DNA from: Chlorobium sp. | GTDB lineage: Bacteria; Bacteroidota; Chlorobiia; Chlorobiales; Chlorobiaceae | NCBI GenBank assembly: GCA_028282595.1 | Contig: JANQHQ010000005.1 | Coordinates: forward strand, 1 to 37,815 | Length of the DNA stretch: 37,815 nucleotides | Direction of reading: 5' to 3' | Part shown: positions 7,735 to 15,784 of the stretch, piece by piece | Layout: every line of letters starts with the position of its first letter | Numbering within the stretch: position 1 is the first letter of the stretch | Program-made: the position numbers and the translations under genes | Notes under the pieces: generated by a model | The model's input: only the letters and a program-made list of their open reading frames with translations | What the model was told of the DNA's origin: nothing | Databases searched by the model: none

Positions 7735-8619
7735 TCAATCGATAAGCTTGCTGATATCGTATTCGAAGATACCTTCCGCACCGGCTCGTTTGAGGTCCGG
7801 GATCACCGAACGGACAACCTGCTCCTCGACGATCACCTCGAGCGCCACCCACTCCTCGTCCGCGAGATTCGAGATGGTCGGCTGGCGAAGAGCGGGAATG
7901 ATCGCCATGACGTTTTCGAGGGAGGCCTTCGGCGTGTTCATCTTCAGGCCGACCTTGCCCTGGGCGTTGATGGCTCCCTGAAGCAGCATGGCCATGTTCT
8001 CGATCTTCTCCCTTTTCCAGGGATCGTTCCACGATTCCCTGTTGGCGATCAGCTTGGTATTGGACTCGAGCAGCACATCGACGATGCGCAGCTTGTTCGC
8101 CCTGAGGGAACTTCCGGTTTCCGTGACTTCTACAATCGCGTCCGCGAGTTCCGGCGGCTTCACCTCCGTTGCACCCCAGCTGAATTCCACATGCGCCTCG
8201 ACGTTGTGCTTTTCCAGATATTTCCTGGTGATGTTCACCACTTCGGTCGCGATATGTTTTCCCTCCAGATCGCCGACCGAGCGGACCGGAGAACTTTCCG
8301 GCACGGCGAGCACCCACCGCACGGGCCTCATCGAAGCCTTGGAGTAGACCAGATCGGACACCTCGACGACGTCCGCGTCGGTTTCGATAATCCAGTCCTT
8401 GCCGGTCAGGCCGACGTCGAACGCGCCGAGCTCGACGTAGTGCGCCATCTCCTGGGCCCGGATCAGAATCGCTTCCAGTTCGTCGTCATCTATGGAAGGA
8501 AAATAGGAACGGCTCTTGACGGAAAAATGAAATCCCGCCTTGGCGAAAAGGTCAAGCGTCGAATCCTGCAGGCTTCCTTTCGGCAAGCCGAGTTTCAGGA
8601 TCTTCTGTGGTTCACTCAT
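7735..8619 (-). CDS. hisG: ATP phosphoribosyltransferase HisG (long form)
   Basis: 294 aa. It catalyses the first step of histidine synthesis, joining ATP and PRPP. The N-terminal periplasmic-binding-protein-like catalytic halves start LKLGLPKGSLQDSTLDLF; FDVGLTGKDW and the PRPP-site block DAIVEVTETGSSLRANKL follow. The last 75 aa or so (from MNTPKASLENVMAIIP) form the ACT-like regulatory domain found only in long-form HisG, so histidine feedback and independence from HisZ are expected. No other his gene is in the window. It lies 20 bases downstream of the lpxH-like gene, probably in the same transcript. Confidence 0.95.
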   Translation of the reverse strand: MSEPQKILKLGLPKGSLQDSTLDLFAKAGFHFSVKSRSYFPSIDDDELEAILIRAQEMAHYVELGAFDVGLTGKDWIIETDADVVEVSDLVYSKASMRPVRWVLAVPESSPVRSVGDLEGKHIATEVVNITRKYLEKHNVEAHVEFSWGATEVKPPELADAIVEVTETGSSLRANKLRIVDVLLESNTKLIANRESWNDPWKREKIENMAMLLQGAINAQGKVGLKMNTPKASLENVMAIIPALRQPTISNLADEEWVALEVIVEEQVVRSVIPDLKRAGAEGIFEYDISKLID

Positions 8620-8639
8620 GTTGATCGATCGATTGAAGG

Positions 8640-9374
8640 TTAGGATAGGCGCCGCAGAGTCAACTCTCCCTTTTCGAACACTCCGAAAGGGTAGTCGCCG
8701 TTAATCCAGGTCCCGAGGTTGATGTACCGGCTGCGGGAATTGCTCAATGTCTTCAGGGCCTCCTCGTGGCTGTGGCCGCAGACAAAATAATCAAAATCTT
8801 TTTCCCTGACCAGAGCGTCGGCATATCGAAAGAGAAAATCGGATTCACCGCGGTGATCGCCGTTGCCGCGCTTCCTGCTCAACCGTGAAAATCTCCGCAT
8901 TATCGCGATGACGAGGTCGGGCTGGACTGCCGACAGGAGCGACAGATTGAAGCGGTTGCGAACGAACCGCACAAACATCCGGTAGCCGATGTCGCTACGG
9001 TCGAGTCCGTCGCCGTGGGCGATGCAGAATTTTTTCCCTCCGATGACAATCTCCCGCATGCCGTACCACGTACGTATCCCGATCTGTTTGTCGAAATAGC
9101 TCCCGAGTTCGAAATCGTGATTACCGGCGAAGTAGTGCACCTCCGTGCCGTGACGGACAAGATCCCTCAGCACGCAGAGAAAACCGTCGAAGTATTTGGG
9201 AACGACATGGCGGAATTCCATCCAGTAGTCGAGAATGTCGCCGACCAGGTAGAACGATTCTCCCTCGTCCTTGACGATGTCGGCGAGCTTCTCGAAGTAG
9301 CGCATCTTCAGACGCTCTTCTTCCGGAGTCTGGAGACCGAAATGAATATCGCTGACAAAAAAGCTCTTTGACAT
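8640..9374 (-). CDS. lpxH: UDP-2,3-diacylglucosamine diphosphatase-like metallophosphoesterase (LpxH type)
   Basis: 244 aa. All calcineurin-like phosphoesterase motifs are present in order: SDIHFG (D9, H11), GDILDYW (D46), GNHDFE (N85, H86), AHGDGLDRSD and CGHSHEEA. Spacing, length and the absence of a signal peptide fit LpxH, which splits UDP-diacylglucosamine to lipid X in lipid A synthesis. lpxA is elsewhere in the window, so the organism makes lipid A. LpxH and related cytoplasmic phosphoesterases are hard to tell apart without alignment, so the gene name is probable rather than certain. It sits between hisG and the alcohol-kinase-like gene with short gaps (20 and 26 bases). Confidence 0.8.
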   Translation of the reverse strand: MSKSFFVSDIHFGLQTPEEERLKMRYFEKLADIVKDEGESFYLVGDILDYWMEFRHVVPKYFDGFLCVLRDLVRHGTEVHYFAGNHDFELGSYFDKQIGIRTWYGMREIVIGGKKFCIAHGDGLDRSDIGYRMFVRFVRNRFNLSLLSAVQPDLVIAIMRRFSRLSRKRGNGDHRGESDFLFRYADALVREKDFDYFVCGHSHEEALKTLSNSRSRYINLGTWINGDYPFGVFEKGELTLRRLS

Positions 9375-9400
9375 GCGGACGTGATGTTCGGGAGCCCCGC

Positions 9401-10114
9401 TCAGAGGAGAGCCGCAAGCCCTATGACCACGGCGGGGATCAGTATGTTGTCGACCTCTCTCGGGCTGAGGCCTTCGATAATCGTCGCGGCAAGGGCTATG
9501 AGGAGAATCACCGGTACGTTCAGGGCGGCGGGCACGATCAGCCAGACAAAGAAGATTCCGGCGAGTGCGCTGCCGAGGAAGAAGGCCAGACTGCCTTCAA
9601 CTGTTTTTTCGCAGAAAACCTTGTATTTCATTCGGCCCATCTTCATGCCGACGATCGGAGCGAGACCGTCCCCCCATCCCAGAACGGCCATTGCAAGCAC
9701 GCCGGCAAACTGCTTGTAGTAGAGCGTTCCGCAGACGATTCCGACAATAACGAAATAGAAGGTTCCCCGCAGGAGCTCTCTCTTGTCTCCGGTGCGGGTC
9801 ATGGTCTTGACCGCCTGATCGTCGTCAGCGGCGAACAGGCCCTTCTGGATAAAGAGCAGCGCCCAGACGACATAGACCGAGACGTTCAGGTACTGCGACC
9901 AGTGACCGTCCTGAAACAGCGGCAGAAACACTATGACCGTTCCGGCGCAGATATGCGTGATTTTCCGGCTGATATCGCGCGACAGCCCGTGGTTGGTTAC
10001 AAGGTAGTCCATCAGCGGCGGAACGCTGAAGACGTAAAGGAAGGTGAGCAGCGCCACGAAGGCATTGTGCCAGGGCACGGACAGCGAAAAAAAGGTTGTT
10101 TGCAGCGTATCCAT
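9401..10114 (-). CDS. Phytol/farnesol/dolichol-kinase-family membrane protein
   Basis: 237 aa from ATG at 10114; the open frame extends 19 codons upstream, but without a good start context. About six to seven membrane helices. SRKITHICAGTVIVFLP in the first third and GWGDGLAPIVGMKMG followed by KTVEGSLAFFLGS in the second half are the hallmarks of the VTE5/FOLK/dolichol kinase family, related to CdsA, which phosphorylate isoprenoid alcohols using CTP. The gene lies directly downstream of bchK (122 bases). The enzymes that attach bacteriochlorophyll tails need prenyl diphosphates, so a role in recycling farnesol or phytol, or in making the unusual tail alcohols of chlorosome pigments, is an attractive inference. 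The substrate is not known from sequence. Confidence 0.8.
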   Translation of the reverse strand: MDTLQTTFFSLSVPWHNAFVALLTFLYVFSVPPLMDYLVTNHGLSRDISRKITHICAGTVIVFLPLFQDGHWSQYLNVSVYVVWALLFIQKGLFAADDDQAVKTMTRTGDKRELLRGTFYFVIVGIVCGTLYYKQFAGVLAMAVLGWGDGLAPIVGMKMGRMKYKVFCEKTVEGSLAFFLGSALAGIFFVWLIVPAALNVPVILLIALAATIIEGLSPREVDNILIPAVVIGLAALL

Positions 10115-10236
10115 AGCAATCGGGTTTAGAGTCTTTGAAACGGAGCGTGTTTGCCATGCATACCGGAACATCCAACGGGACGAGGCGCCGCCGCCCGTGG
10201 GGCGTCATAACGCATCACTAACAAAGCGGTCACGGA

Positions 10237-11247
10237 CTATGCCTGCACATATTTCAGACCAACCGCGCCGGCAACCATGAGATTGTTGACAAGAAACAGG
10301 ATGTTGTTGGCGACCTGAAACCTGAGAAAGGCGTTGTGTTCCGCGACGCTGCTGTGGCCGATCGCATTGCCGAAACCGTCGTCGACGGCATGCTGCAGAA
10401 AGGCTGCCCCCCCCTTGGGATCCCGGTAGAGCTTTATCTGCAGGAAGACATTGAGCGCAAGCCCTCCGAGTATCAGGAAGACAAGAGCGTTGAAGCCCCA
10501 GATGAACACGAGAACCGCGAGCACGATAAATACCAGGTCGATGATGATAAACGATACCAGAAAGGTGTTCTTCGCACCGATCATGACCGTCAGGGATTTC
10601 AGCCCTCCCTCCTTGTCTCCTTCGGCGGACTTGAAATCATTCAGGATAAACAGGCCGATAGCCATGAAAAAGCTGAGCGCCGAGAGCCAGTACACCTCGG
10701 GACGGATCTCGCTGAACAGGGCGTTGGCCGAAAACCAGGTAACGAAACTGTAGGAGAAGCCCGCCGCCGGCGCCGAAGTCATGATATTCTTTTTCAGCTT
10801 GAGCGGCGGTGCGGAATAGATGTAGGAGAGGATGAGACACACGACGATAGCGCCCAGAATGATAATCCCCCTGGTGCCGCCGATATGCCACCACAGAAAA
10901 ATCCCTGTACCGAGCGCAAGCAGGAAGGCAAGCACGCTGTTCCAGATCGCCTCGGCGGTGGAAAGCCTTCCGGAAGGGATCGGTCTTGTCGGCTCGTTGA
11001 CCCGGTCGAGCTCGAGATCGAAGTAGTCGTTGATGGATTGGCTGAACCCCGTCCCCAAGGGACCGAACATCAGAAAAAGAGCGAGAAGCAGGAGATAATC
11101 CTCCACTGTGGGACGCATGGCCCCGGATGCCATTGCACCGCCCGCGAGACAGGGAAAAACGCTTATCCAGGTGACAGGATCGAGAATTTCGAGATGGGCT
11201 CGAATCTTGTCGGTGAAACTCAAACGACGGGCGGCTGTTAGTGACAT
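10237..11247 (-). CDS. bchK: Bacteriochlorophyll c/d/e synthase (UbiA-family prenyltransferase BchK)
   Basis: 336 aa, about eight to nine membrane helices. The UbiA-family first Asp motif is NDYFDLELD (about 73-81), running into DRVNEPTRPIPSGR, the signature of chlorophyll and bacteriochlorophyll synthases. The second Asp-rich loop is NDFKSAEGDKEGG. These enzymes esterify (bacterio)chlorophyllides with a prenyl diphosphate; BchK uses mainly farnesyl diphosphate to make the self-assembling chlorosome pigment. Green sulfur bacteria also have BchG and ChlG. BchK is preferred here because in Chlorobaculum tepidum bchK (CT1992) lies near cruC (CT1987), which matches this arrangement. There is no obvious Shine-Dalgarno before the ATG. 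Confidence 0.85.
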   Translation of the reverse strand: MSLTAARRLSFTDKIRAHLEILDPVTWISVFPCLAGGAMASGAMRPTVEDYLLLLALFLMFGPLGTGFSQSINDYFDLELDRVNEPTRPIPSGRLSTAEAIWNSVLAFLLALGTGIFLWWHIGGTRGIIILGAIVVCLILSYIYSAPPLKLKKNIMTSAPAAGFSYSFVTWFSANALFSEIRPEVYWLSALSFFMAIGLFILNDFKSAEGDKEGGLKSLTVMIGAKNTFLVSFIIIDLVFIVLAVLVFIWGFNALVFLILGGLALNVFLQIKLYRDPKGGAAFLQHAVDDGFGNAIGHSSVAEHNAFLRFQVANNILFLVNNLMVAGAVGLKYVQA

Positions 11248-11338
11248 CGCAAAAATCAGATACGTACGCTCATCCCGGTGAGCGTTGTTGACGAAATCGT
11301 TCTTTCAAAAGCTGAAATTTACAAATCTGCCGCAACAT

Positions 11339-11357
11339 AAAAAAGCGCCCCCGGCGT
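11339..11357 (-). terminator. Terminator overlapping the miaB stop codon
   Basis: On the minus strand a short GC stem (CGCC-ggg-GGCG core) begins within the miaB stop codon and is followed by six T (11344 to 11339). The stem is only 4-5 bp, so efficiency is uncertain. Confidence 0.5.
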
Positions 11358-12667
11358 CAAACAGGTGTTCCGACAAGGGTTGCGGAGGTTGCCGAATCTA
11401 TCCGCACCGTCACGAGATCTCCCGGCCCGGCGGCGCCGCGGTCGAAAACAACCACCCTGTTGGTTTTCGTCCTCCCCATCAGCCTGGCAGCCGACCGTTT
11501 GCTTTCGGATTCCGCAAGCACCTCTACCGTGGTGCCGACAGCTTCGGCGTGACGCTCCCCTGAAATCGCGTTCTGCAGCTCTATGATTTCATTGAGGCGC
11601 CGCTTTTTTTCCTCTTCCGTCACATCGTCGCGAAGCGTTCTGGCCGCCGGTGTACCGGGCCGAACCGAATAGTAGAACATGAAGGCGAAATCGAACCGCA
11701 CCTCTTCCATGAGAGTGATCGTCTGGCGATGATCTTCCGGAGTCTCGCCGCAGAATCCCGCGATCAGGTCGGTGGAGAGCGTAACGCCCGGAATGACGTC
11801 GCGGATCATCGCTATCCGTTCGAGATACTCCTCCCTCGTATGACCGCGGTTCATCAGCTCGAGCATTCTCGTCGAACCGCTCTGCACCGGCAGGTGTATG
11901 GTGTTGCAGATATTCTCCCCGGAAGCGATAACCCTGACGAGATCGGGGGAAATATCCTTCGGATGCGACGTCGTGAACCTGATGCGGGCATCCGGCGCGG
12001 CGCGGCTGACACGGTCGAGCAGTTCCGGGAAAGCGCACCGGCAGTTCTCGTCGTAATAGGAATTGACATTCTGCCCGAGAAGGGTGATCTCCCTGCAGCC
12101 TGAAGCGTTCAGGCGCCGGACGTCGTGGAGTACCGAGGGAAGGGGGCGACTGCGCTCCCGGCCCCGGGTAGCCGGGACGACGCAGAAGGCGCATCCGTTG
12201 TTGCAGCCCCGCATGACCGGCACGAATGCTCCGACCCCTCCCTTCCGCACGGGTTCGATCTCGGCGTAGGTTTCCCCGGTCGAAAGGGAAAAGTCGACCG
12301 GACGGGCGCCCCCGGCCGCCTGTTCGATCAGCGTGGGGAGCCGGCGGTAGGTATCGGGACCGGCAAGAAAATCGATCCCCTCCGACATGGAAAACAGCTT
12401 TTCCCGGTAGTACTGCGGCACACAGCCGATAAGACCGACGAGCAGCCCGGGACGCCGGCGTTTTTCCCCCCTGAGCCGGTCGAGATGATGCAGGATCTTC
12501 TCCACGGCATTTTCCCGAACCGCACAGGTGTTGAGCACGATCAGGTCGGCCTCCTCTTCGCCGGAAACCATCGCATGCCCCGCGTCCTGCAGGAGCGAAG
12601 TAATGATTTCGGTGTCCGCCTGGTTCATCTGGCAGCCGAAGGTTCGTATGTAAACCGCTTTCTTCAT
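11357..12667 (-). CDS. miaB: tRNA-2-methylthio-N6-dimethylallyladenosine synthase MiaB
   Basis: 436 aa, normal for MiaB. The N-terminal UPF0004 domain holds the auxiliary cluster ligands C12, C48 and C82 (TFGCQMN, LNTCAVRENA, IGCVPQ). The radical-SAM domain has C155-NNG-C159-AF-C162. The TRAM RNA-binding domain occupies the last 65 or so residues. The enzyme adds a methylthio group to i6A37 of tRNAs reading UNN codons and uses two 4Fe-4S clusters. GCNNGCAFCVVPATRG fits MiaB better than RimO or MtaB. It lies downstream of the Fe-S assembly operon, but a 300-base gap with its own promoter-like signal separates them. Confidence 0.95.
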   Translation of the reverse strand: MKKAVYIRTFGCQMNQADTEIITSLLQDAGHAMVSGEEEADLIVLNTCAVRENAVEKILHHLDRLRGEKRRRPGLLVGLIGCVPQYYREKLFSMSEGIDFLAGPDTYRRLPTLIEQAAGGARPVDFSLSTGETYAEIEPVRKGGVGAFVPVMRGCNNGCAFCVVPATRGRERSRPLPSVLHDVRRLNASGCREITLLGQNVNSYYDENCRCAFPELLDRVSRAAPDARIRFTTSHPKDISPDLVRVIASGENICNTIHLPVQSGSTRMLELMNRGHTREEYLERIAMIRDVIPGVTLSTDLIAGFCGETPEDHRQTITLMEEVRFDFAFMFYYSVRPGTPAARTLRDDVTEEEKKRRLNEIIELQNAISGERHAEAVGTTVEVLAESESKRSAARLMGRTKTNRVVVFDRGAAGPGDLVTVRIDSATSATLVGTPV

Positions 12668-12734
12668 GCCGTTCCGTTCTTTTCCCCACCCGCGTTCTCC
12701 GGACCGGAGGGTTCCCCGTAACCGTCCAGTACAC

Positions 12735-12761
12735 AGTATACTGAAGCCCGGGATTTTTCAA
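12735..12761 (-). promoter_or_regulatory. Possible miaB promoter with palindromic -10
   Basis: On the minus strand TTGAAA (12761-12756) and TATACT (12740-12735) are 15 bases apart, 70-90 bases before the miaB start. The -10 lies in the palindrome CAGTATACTG, so a TATACT is also available to plus-strand transcription. No good plus-strand -35 is visible. Confidence 0.35.
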
Positions 12762-12976
12762 AGGATTGCCGCTGCGCACCGGTCAATGTACGGCTGCTCC
12801 TTCGCTCCACAGCAGTTGCTTTGTCGAAACGGCCGGACCGGTAAAAGAAGGCTTCTGCGGATATCTCCCGGCGGTCGAGGAGAGCGTTCCGGTGATGGGG
12901 ATCGGAGGCCGGTCCGGAAGATCCGTGAACCGGCAGCTCGGGCGGGTGGGGAGGAACACGCCGCCGGGCGTTTTTT
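12745..12976 (+). ncRNA. Candidate structured non-coding RNA in the miaB-nifU gap
   Basis: The 307-base gap between miaB and nifU has no recognisable gene on either strand, yet on the plus strand it ends in an intrinsic-terminator shape (12958-12976) and contains complementary segments: CCGGACCGG (12833-12841) with CCGGTCCGG (12909-12917), an internal CTCC/GGAG hairpin between them, and CTGCT/AGCAG around 12794-12815. A size of about 200-230 nt would fit a regulatory RNA. I do not recognise the consensus of 6S RNA, SRP RNA, tmRNA or RNase P RNA. The same pairing could also occur by chance in GC-rich DNA. Confidence 0.3.
12958..12976 (+). terminator. Plus-strand terminator opposite the nifU stop codon
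   Basis: ACGCC-gccg-GGCGT is followed by a T-run (six T in all, 12971-12976). The T-run is on the plus strand, so this would end a plus-strand transcript rather than nifU, whose stop codon overlaps it. No plus-strand protein gene precedes it. Confidence 0.5.
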
Positions 12977-13586
12977 AATCGCCGAAATGGAGATGCTTGT
13001 ATTTCTCGAGCAGGCTCTCCGCCTCTTCCTTGCACTGCCCGCAAACCGTGCCGATCTTGGTGTGCTCCTGCAGTTCGTAATAGGTTCGCGCCCCTTCGAG
13101 CACCGACTCCTCGATTTCCGCGTCGGTGACGTTCATGCACTGGCAGACGACCTTCGTTTTTTCCCTGCGAACACGCCCGTCCATGCCGTTGCGCTCGAAA
13201 TAGTCGTTGATGGCTGCGCGAAGGGCCTTGTCTCCGAGCACGGAACAGTGAATCTTGTTTTCAGGCAATCCGCCCAGCTCTCTCGTGACATCTTTCGGCG
13301 AAACGTCGAACGCCTGGTCCAGCGTCATGCCCTTCACCATTTCGGAAAGAATGGACGTACTGGCGATCGCGCTTGCGCAACCATAGGTCTTCCACTTGCA
13401 GTCGGTGATGATCTCGTGCTCCTTGTCCACCTTGATAACCACCATCATCTGGTCGCCGCACGAAAGGTTTCCCTCCATGCCGACGCCGTCGAACCCGTCG
13501 GTATCGTCTCCTTCGAGAATATTCTTCGGGTTCATGAAATGTTCCTTCAATGTATCGGTATACACCCAGTTACTTTGCTGCAGCAT
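12975..13586 (-). CDS. nifU: NifU-like Fe-S scaffold: IscU domain plus BFD-type 2Fe-2S domain
   Basis: 203 aa. The N-terminal IscU-like scaffold domain (1-130) has its three Cys ligands at C43 (LSCGD, with D45), C70 (KTYGCASAIAS) and C114 (KIHCSVL). A BFD/NifU-middle 2Fe-2S domain follows with C148-x-C150 and C182-xx-C185. The C-terminal Nfu domain of classical NifU (about 300 aa in total) is absent. It accepts sulfur from the cysteine desulfurase and builds clusters for transfer. The start is supported by a strong AAGGAGG. It overlaps the end of nifS by 17 bases, so the two are translationally linked. Confidence 0.93.
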   Translation of the reverse strand: MLQQSNWVYTDTLKEHFMNPKNILEGDDTDGFDGVGMEGNLSCGDQMMVVIKVDKEHEIITDCKWKTYGCASAIASTSILSEMVKGMTLDQAFDVSPKDVTRELGGLPENKIHCSVLGDKALRAAINDYFERNGMDGRVRREKTKVVCQCMNVTDAEIEESVLEGARTYYELQEHTKIGTVCGQCKEEAESLLEKYKHLHFGD

Positions 13587-14775
13587 GCTCTCCTCCTTTT
13601 ATATACGCTGTTGACATGTTCCTGATTTTGCGGATCGTCGGGGGAAGCACCTCGAGGACGTAGTCGATCTCCTCCATGGTCGTTTCCCTGCCGAGACTTA
13701 TCCGTATCGATCCGTGCGCCCGCTCCGCATCGGTACCGGTCGCAAGCAGCACATGGGAAGGATCGAGCGATCCCGAGGCGCATGCCGAACCGGTGGAAAC
13801 CGCTATCCCTTCGAGATCGAGATAGAGCAGTATCGACTCACCCTCGGCCCCCGGAAACGAAACGTTCAGGGTGTTGTGCATGCTGAGAGTGGGATGGCCG
13901 TTGAAGTACGCTTCGTCGATCGACGCTTCGATACCCTCCCTGAGACGCTCCTTCATCGCACGGAGCCGTTTCGCCTCGTCGTCCATCTCAGCCGCCCGCA
14001 TCTCGACCGCCCTGGCGAGCCCTATGATACCGAGAGTGTTTTCGGTGCCGGCCCTGCGACCCTTTTCCTGGTGCCCTCCCCTGATGAACGGGCAGTAGGG
14101 CGTTCCCTTGCGGACATAGAGCGCGCCGACGCCCTTGGGACCGTAGATCTTGTGAGCGCTTATGGTCAGAAAGTCGACTCCGAGTTCGTCGACGTTCAGC
14201 GGCATCTTGCCGAAAGCCTGAACGGCATCGGTGTGGACGAGCGAACCGTTCTCACGCGCCATCCTGCTGATTTCCGGAATGTCCTGGATCGTTCCGATCT
14301 CGTTGTTCGCCGTCATGACGGATACCAGGCCCACATCGTCCGTGAGATAGTCCTTCAACTGATCCAGATCGATTCTGCCGTACTGGTCCACATCGAGAAA
14401 TTTCACGTTCGTTCCTCTCTGGGCAAGGCACTGCGACGTCTCGAGCACACAGGGGTGTTCTATTCTGGTGGTGACGATCGACTTACGCATCCTGAAATCG
14501 GACAGGCAGAGATTCGAAGCGCAGGCAAACAGGGACAGCACCGTGTTGTTGGCCTCCGAACCGCTGCCCACGAACACCAGTTCATCCTCGCGGGCTCCCA
14601 TCAAATCCGCCACGACCCCCCTGGCGTGCTCCACGTTGGCGCGGGCCTCACGTCCGTAGACGTGCATGCTGGATGGATTGCCGAACATCTCCATCGCCTC
14701 GATCATCTCCTTTTTGACCTCCGGATGGAGAGGCGTCGTCGCGTTGTGATCGAGATATATCCGTCTGTTTTCCAT
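13570..14775 (-). CDS. nifS: Cysteine desulfurase (NifS/IscS class)
   Basis: 401 aa from the ATG at 14775 (RRIYLDHNATTPLHPEV). PLP-enzyme fold: H107 (RIEHP), Lys-PLP at K209 in SAHKIYGPKG, and the sulfur-carrying C332 in VSTGSACASGSLDPSHVL. The long mobile loop around C332 marks group I (IscS/NifS) rather than SufS. It removes sulfur from cysteine as a persulfide and passes it to the scaffold encoded immediately downstream. The operon order SDR-cysK-nifS-nifU places a cysteine synthase just upstream (55-base gap). Whether it serves general Fe-S assembly, nitrogenase or both cannot be told; no nif structural gene is present. Confidence 0.94.
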   Translation of the reverse strand: MENRRIYLDHNATTPLHPEVKKEMIEAMEMFGNPSSMHVYGREARANVEHARGVVADLMGAREDELVFVGSGSEANNTVLSLFACASNLCLSDFRMRKSIVTTRIEHPCVLETSQCLAQRGTNVKFLDVDQYGRIDLDQLKDYLTDDVGLVSVMTANNEIGTIQDIPEISRMARENGSLVHTDAVQAFGKMPLNVDELGVDFLTISAHKIYGPKGVGALYVRKGTPYCPFIRGGHQEKGRRAGTENTLGIIGLARAVEMRAAEMDDEAKRLRAMKERLREGIEASIDEAYFNGHPTLSMHNTLNVSFPGAEGESILLYLDLEGIAVSTGSACASGSLDPSHVLLATGTDAERAHGSIRISLGRETTMEEIDYVLEVLPPTIRKIRNMSTAYIKGGEHAAAK

Positions 14776-14830
14776 AATGCATTCTCGCTTCAGATGTTGT
14801 GCCGGTCTCCGCACGACTCGTGAACACGCG

Positions 14831-15754
14831 CTACTCGTCGGCAAAAAGCCAGGTCGAAAGGTAGCGTTCCCCCGTGTCCGGCAGAAGCACGACGATTCTT
14901 TTCCCCTTCATCTCCTCCCGTTTCGCGGTTTCGAGCGCAGCCCACATGGCGGCCCCGGACGAAATTCCGCAGACGATTCCCTCACTCGAGGCCAGAGTCC
15001 TTGCCGTCTCCCCCGCATCCTCGCTCGTGACGCGCACGACCTCGTCGATCACCTCCGTGTCGAGGTTGCCGGGTATGAATCCCGGGCCGATTCCCTGTAT
15101 CTTGTGGGGTCCGGACTCTCCCCCCGATATGACGGGCGAATCTTCGGGCTCGACGGCAACGATCCTGACGCCCGGCCTGCGCTTCTTGAGCACTTCGCCC
15201 ACGCCGGTCACCGTTCCCCCGGTTCCCACCCCTGCGACGAAAACGTCTACGATCCCGTCCGTATCGGCCCAGATCTCCTCCGCGGTCGTCCGGCGATGCA
15301 TCTCCGGATTGGCGGGATTGCTGAACTGCTGCAGGATAACGCTGCCGGGTATGGAATCCGCCAGCTTTTCGGCTTCCTCTATCGCGAGTTTCATACCTCC
15401 CGCACCGTCCGTCAACACCAGTTCCGCCCCCAGGATTTTCAAAAGCCTTCGCCGTTCGACGCTCATGGTGTCGGGCATGGTCAGAATCAGGCGGTACCCT
15501 TTCGCGGCGCAGGCAAAAGCCAGCGCTATGCCGGTGTTGCCGCTGGTCGGCTCGATGATCGTCGAACCGTCACGTATTGCTCCGCGCCGCTCGGCGTCCT
15601 CTATCATGGCGACGCCGATACGGTCCTTGACGCTTGAAAGCGGATTGAACGATTCGAGCTTCGCGACGATATCCGCTTCGCTGCCGTTCATTCTCCGGAT
15701 CCGGACAAGCGGCGTGCGGCCCACCGTCCGTGTTATGTCTTCATGGATGTTCAT
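14831..15754 (-). CDS. cysK: Cysteine synthase (O-acetylserine sulfhydrylase)
   Basis: 307 aa, fold type II PLP enzyme. The PLP lysine is K43 in SSVKDRIG; the substrate loop PTSGNTG is at about 69-75; the phosphate-binding GTGGTVTG and the late SSGAA motif are present. It makes cysteine from O-acetylserine and sulfide, which a sulfide-oxidising phototroph has in plenty. Length and motifs fit CysK/CysM; the two are not cleanly separable by eye, though the overall pattern is CysK-like. The gene is 30 bases downstream of the SDR and 55 upstream of nifS, consistent with supplying substrate to the desulfurase. Confidence 0.92.
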   Translation of the reverse strand: MNIHEDITRTVGRTPLVRIRRMNGSEADIVAKLESFNPLSSVKDRIGVAMIEDAERRGAIRDGSTIIEPTSGNTGIALAFACAAKGYRLILTMPDTMSVERRRLLKILGAELVLTDGAGGMKLAIEEAEKLADSIPGSVILQQFSNPANPEMHRRTTAEEIWADTDGIVDVFVAGVGTGGTVTGVGEVLKKRRPGVRIVAVEPEDSPVISGGESGPHKIQGIGPGFIPGNLDTEVIDEVVRVTSEDAGETARTLASSEGIVCGISSGAAMWAALETAKREEMKGKRIVVLLPDTGERYLSTWLFADE

Positions 15755-15784
15755 AAGCGGACATTCGGTTCGTTGTTGCTCCTT

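Noticed and set aside
12901..12935. SRP RNA (GGTCCGGAAG) in the miaB-nifU gap
   Set aside because: The words GGTCCGGAAG are followed by ATCC rather than the invariant GNAGCAGCC, so the SRP domain IV loop cannot form.
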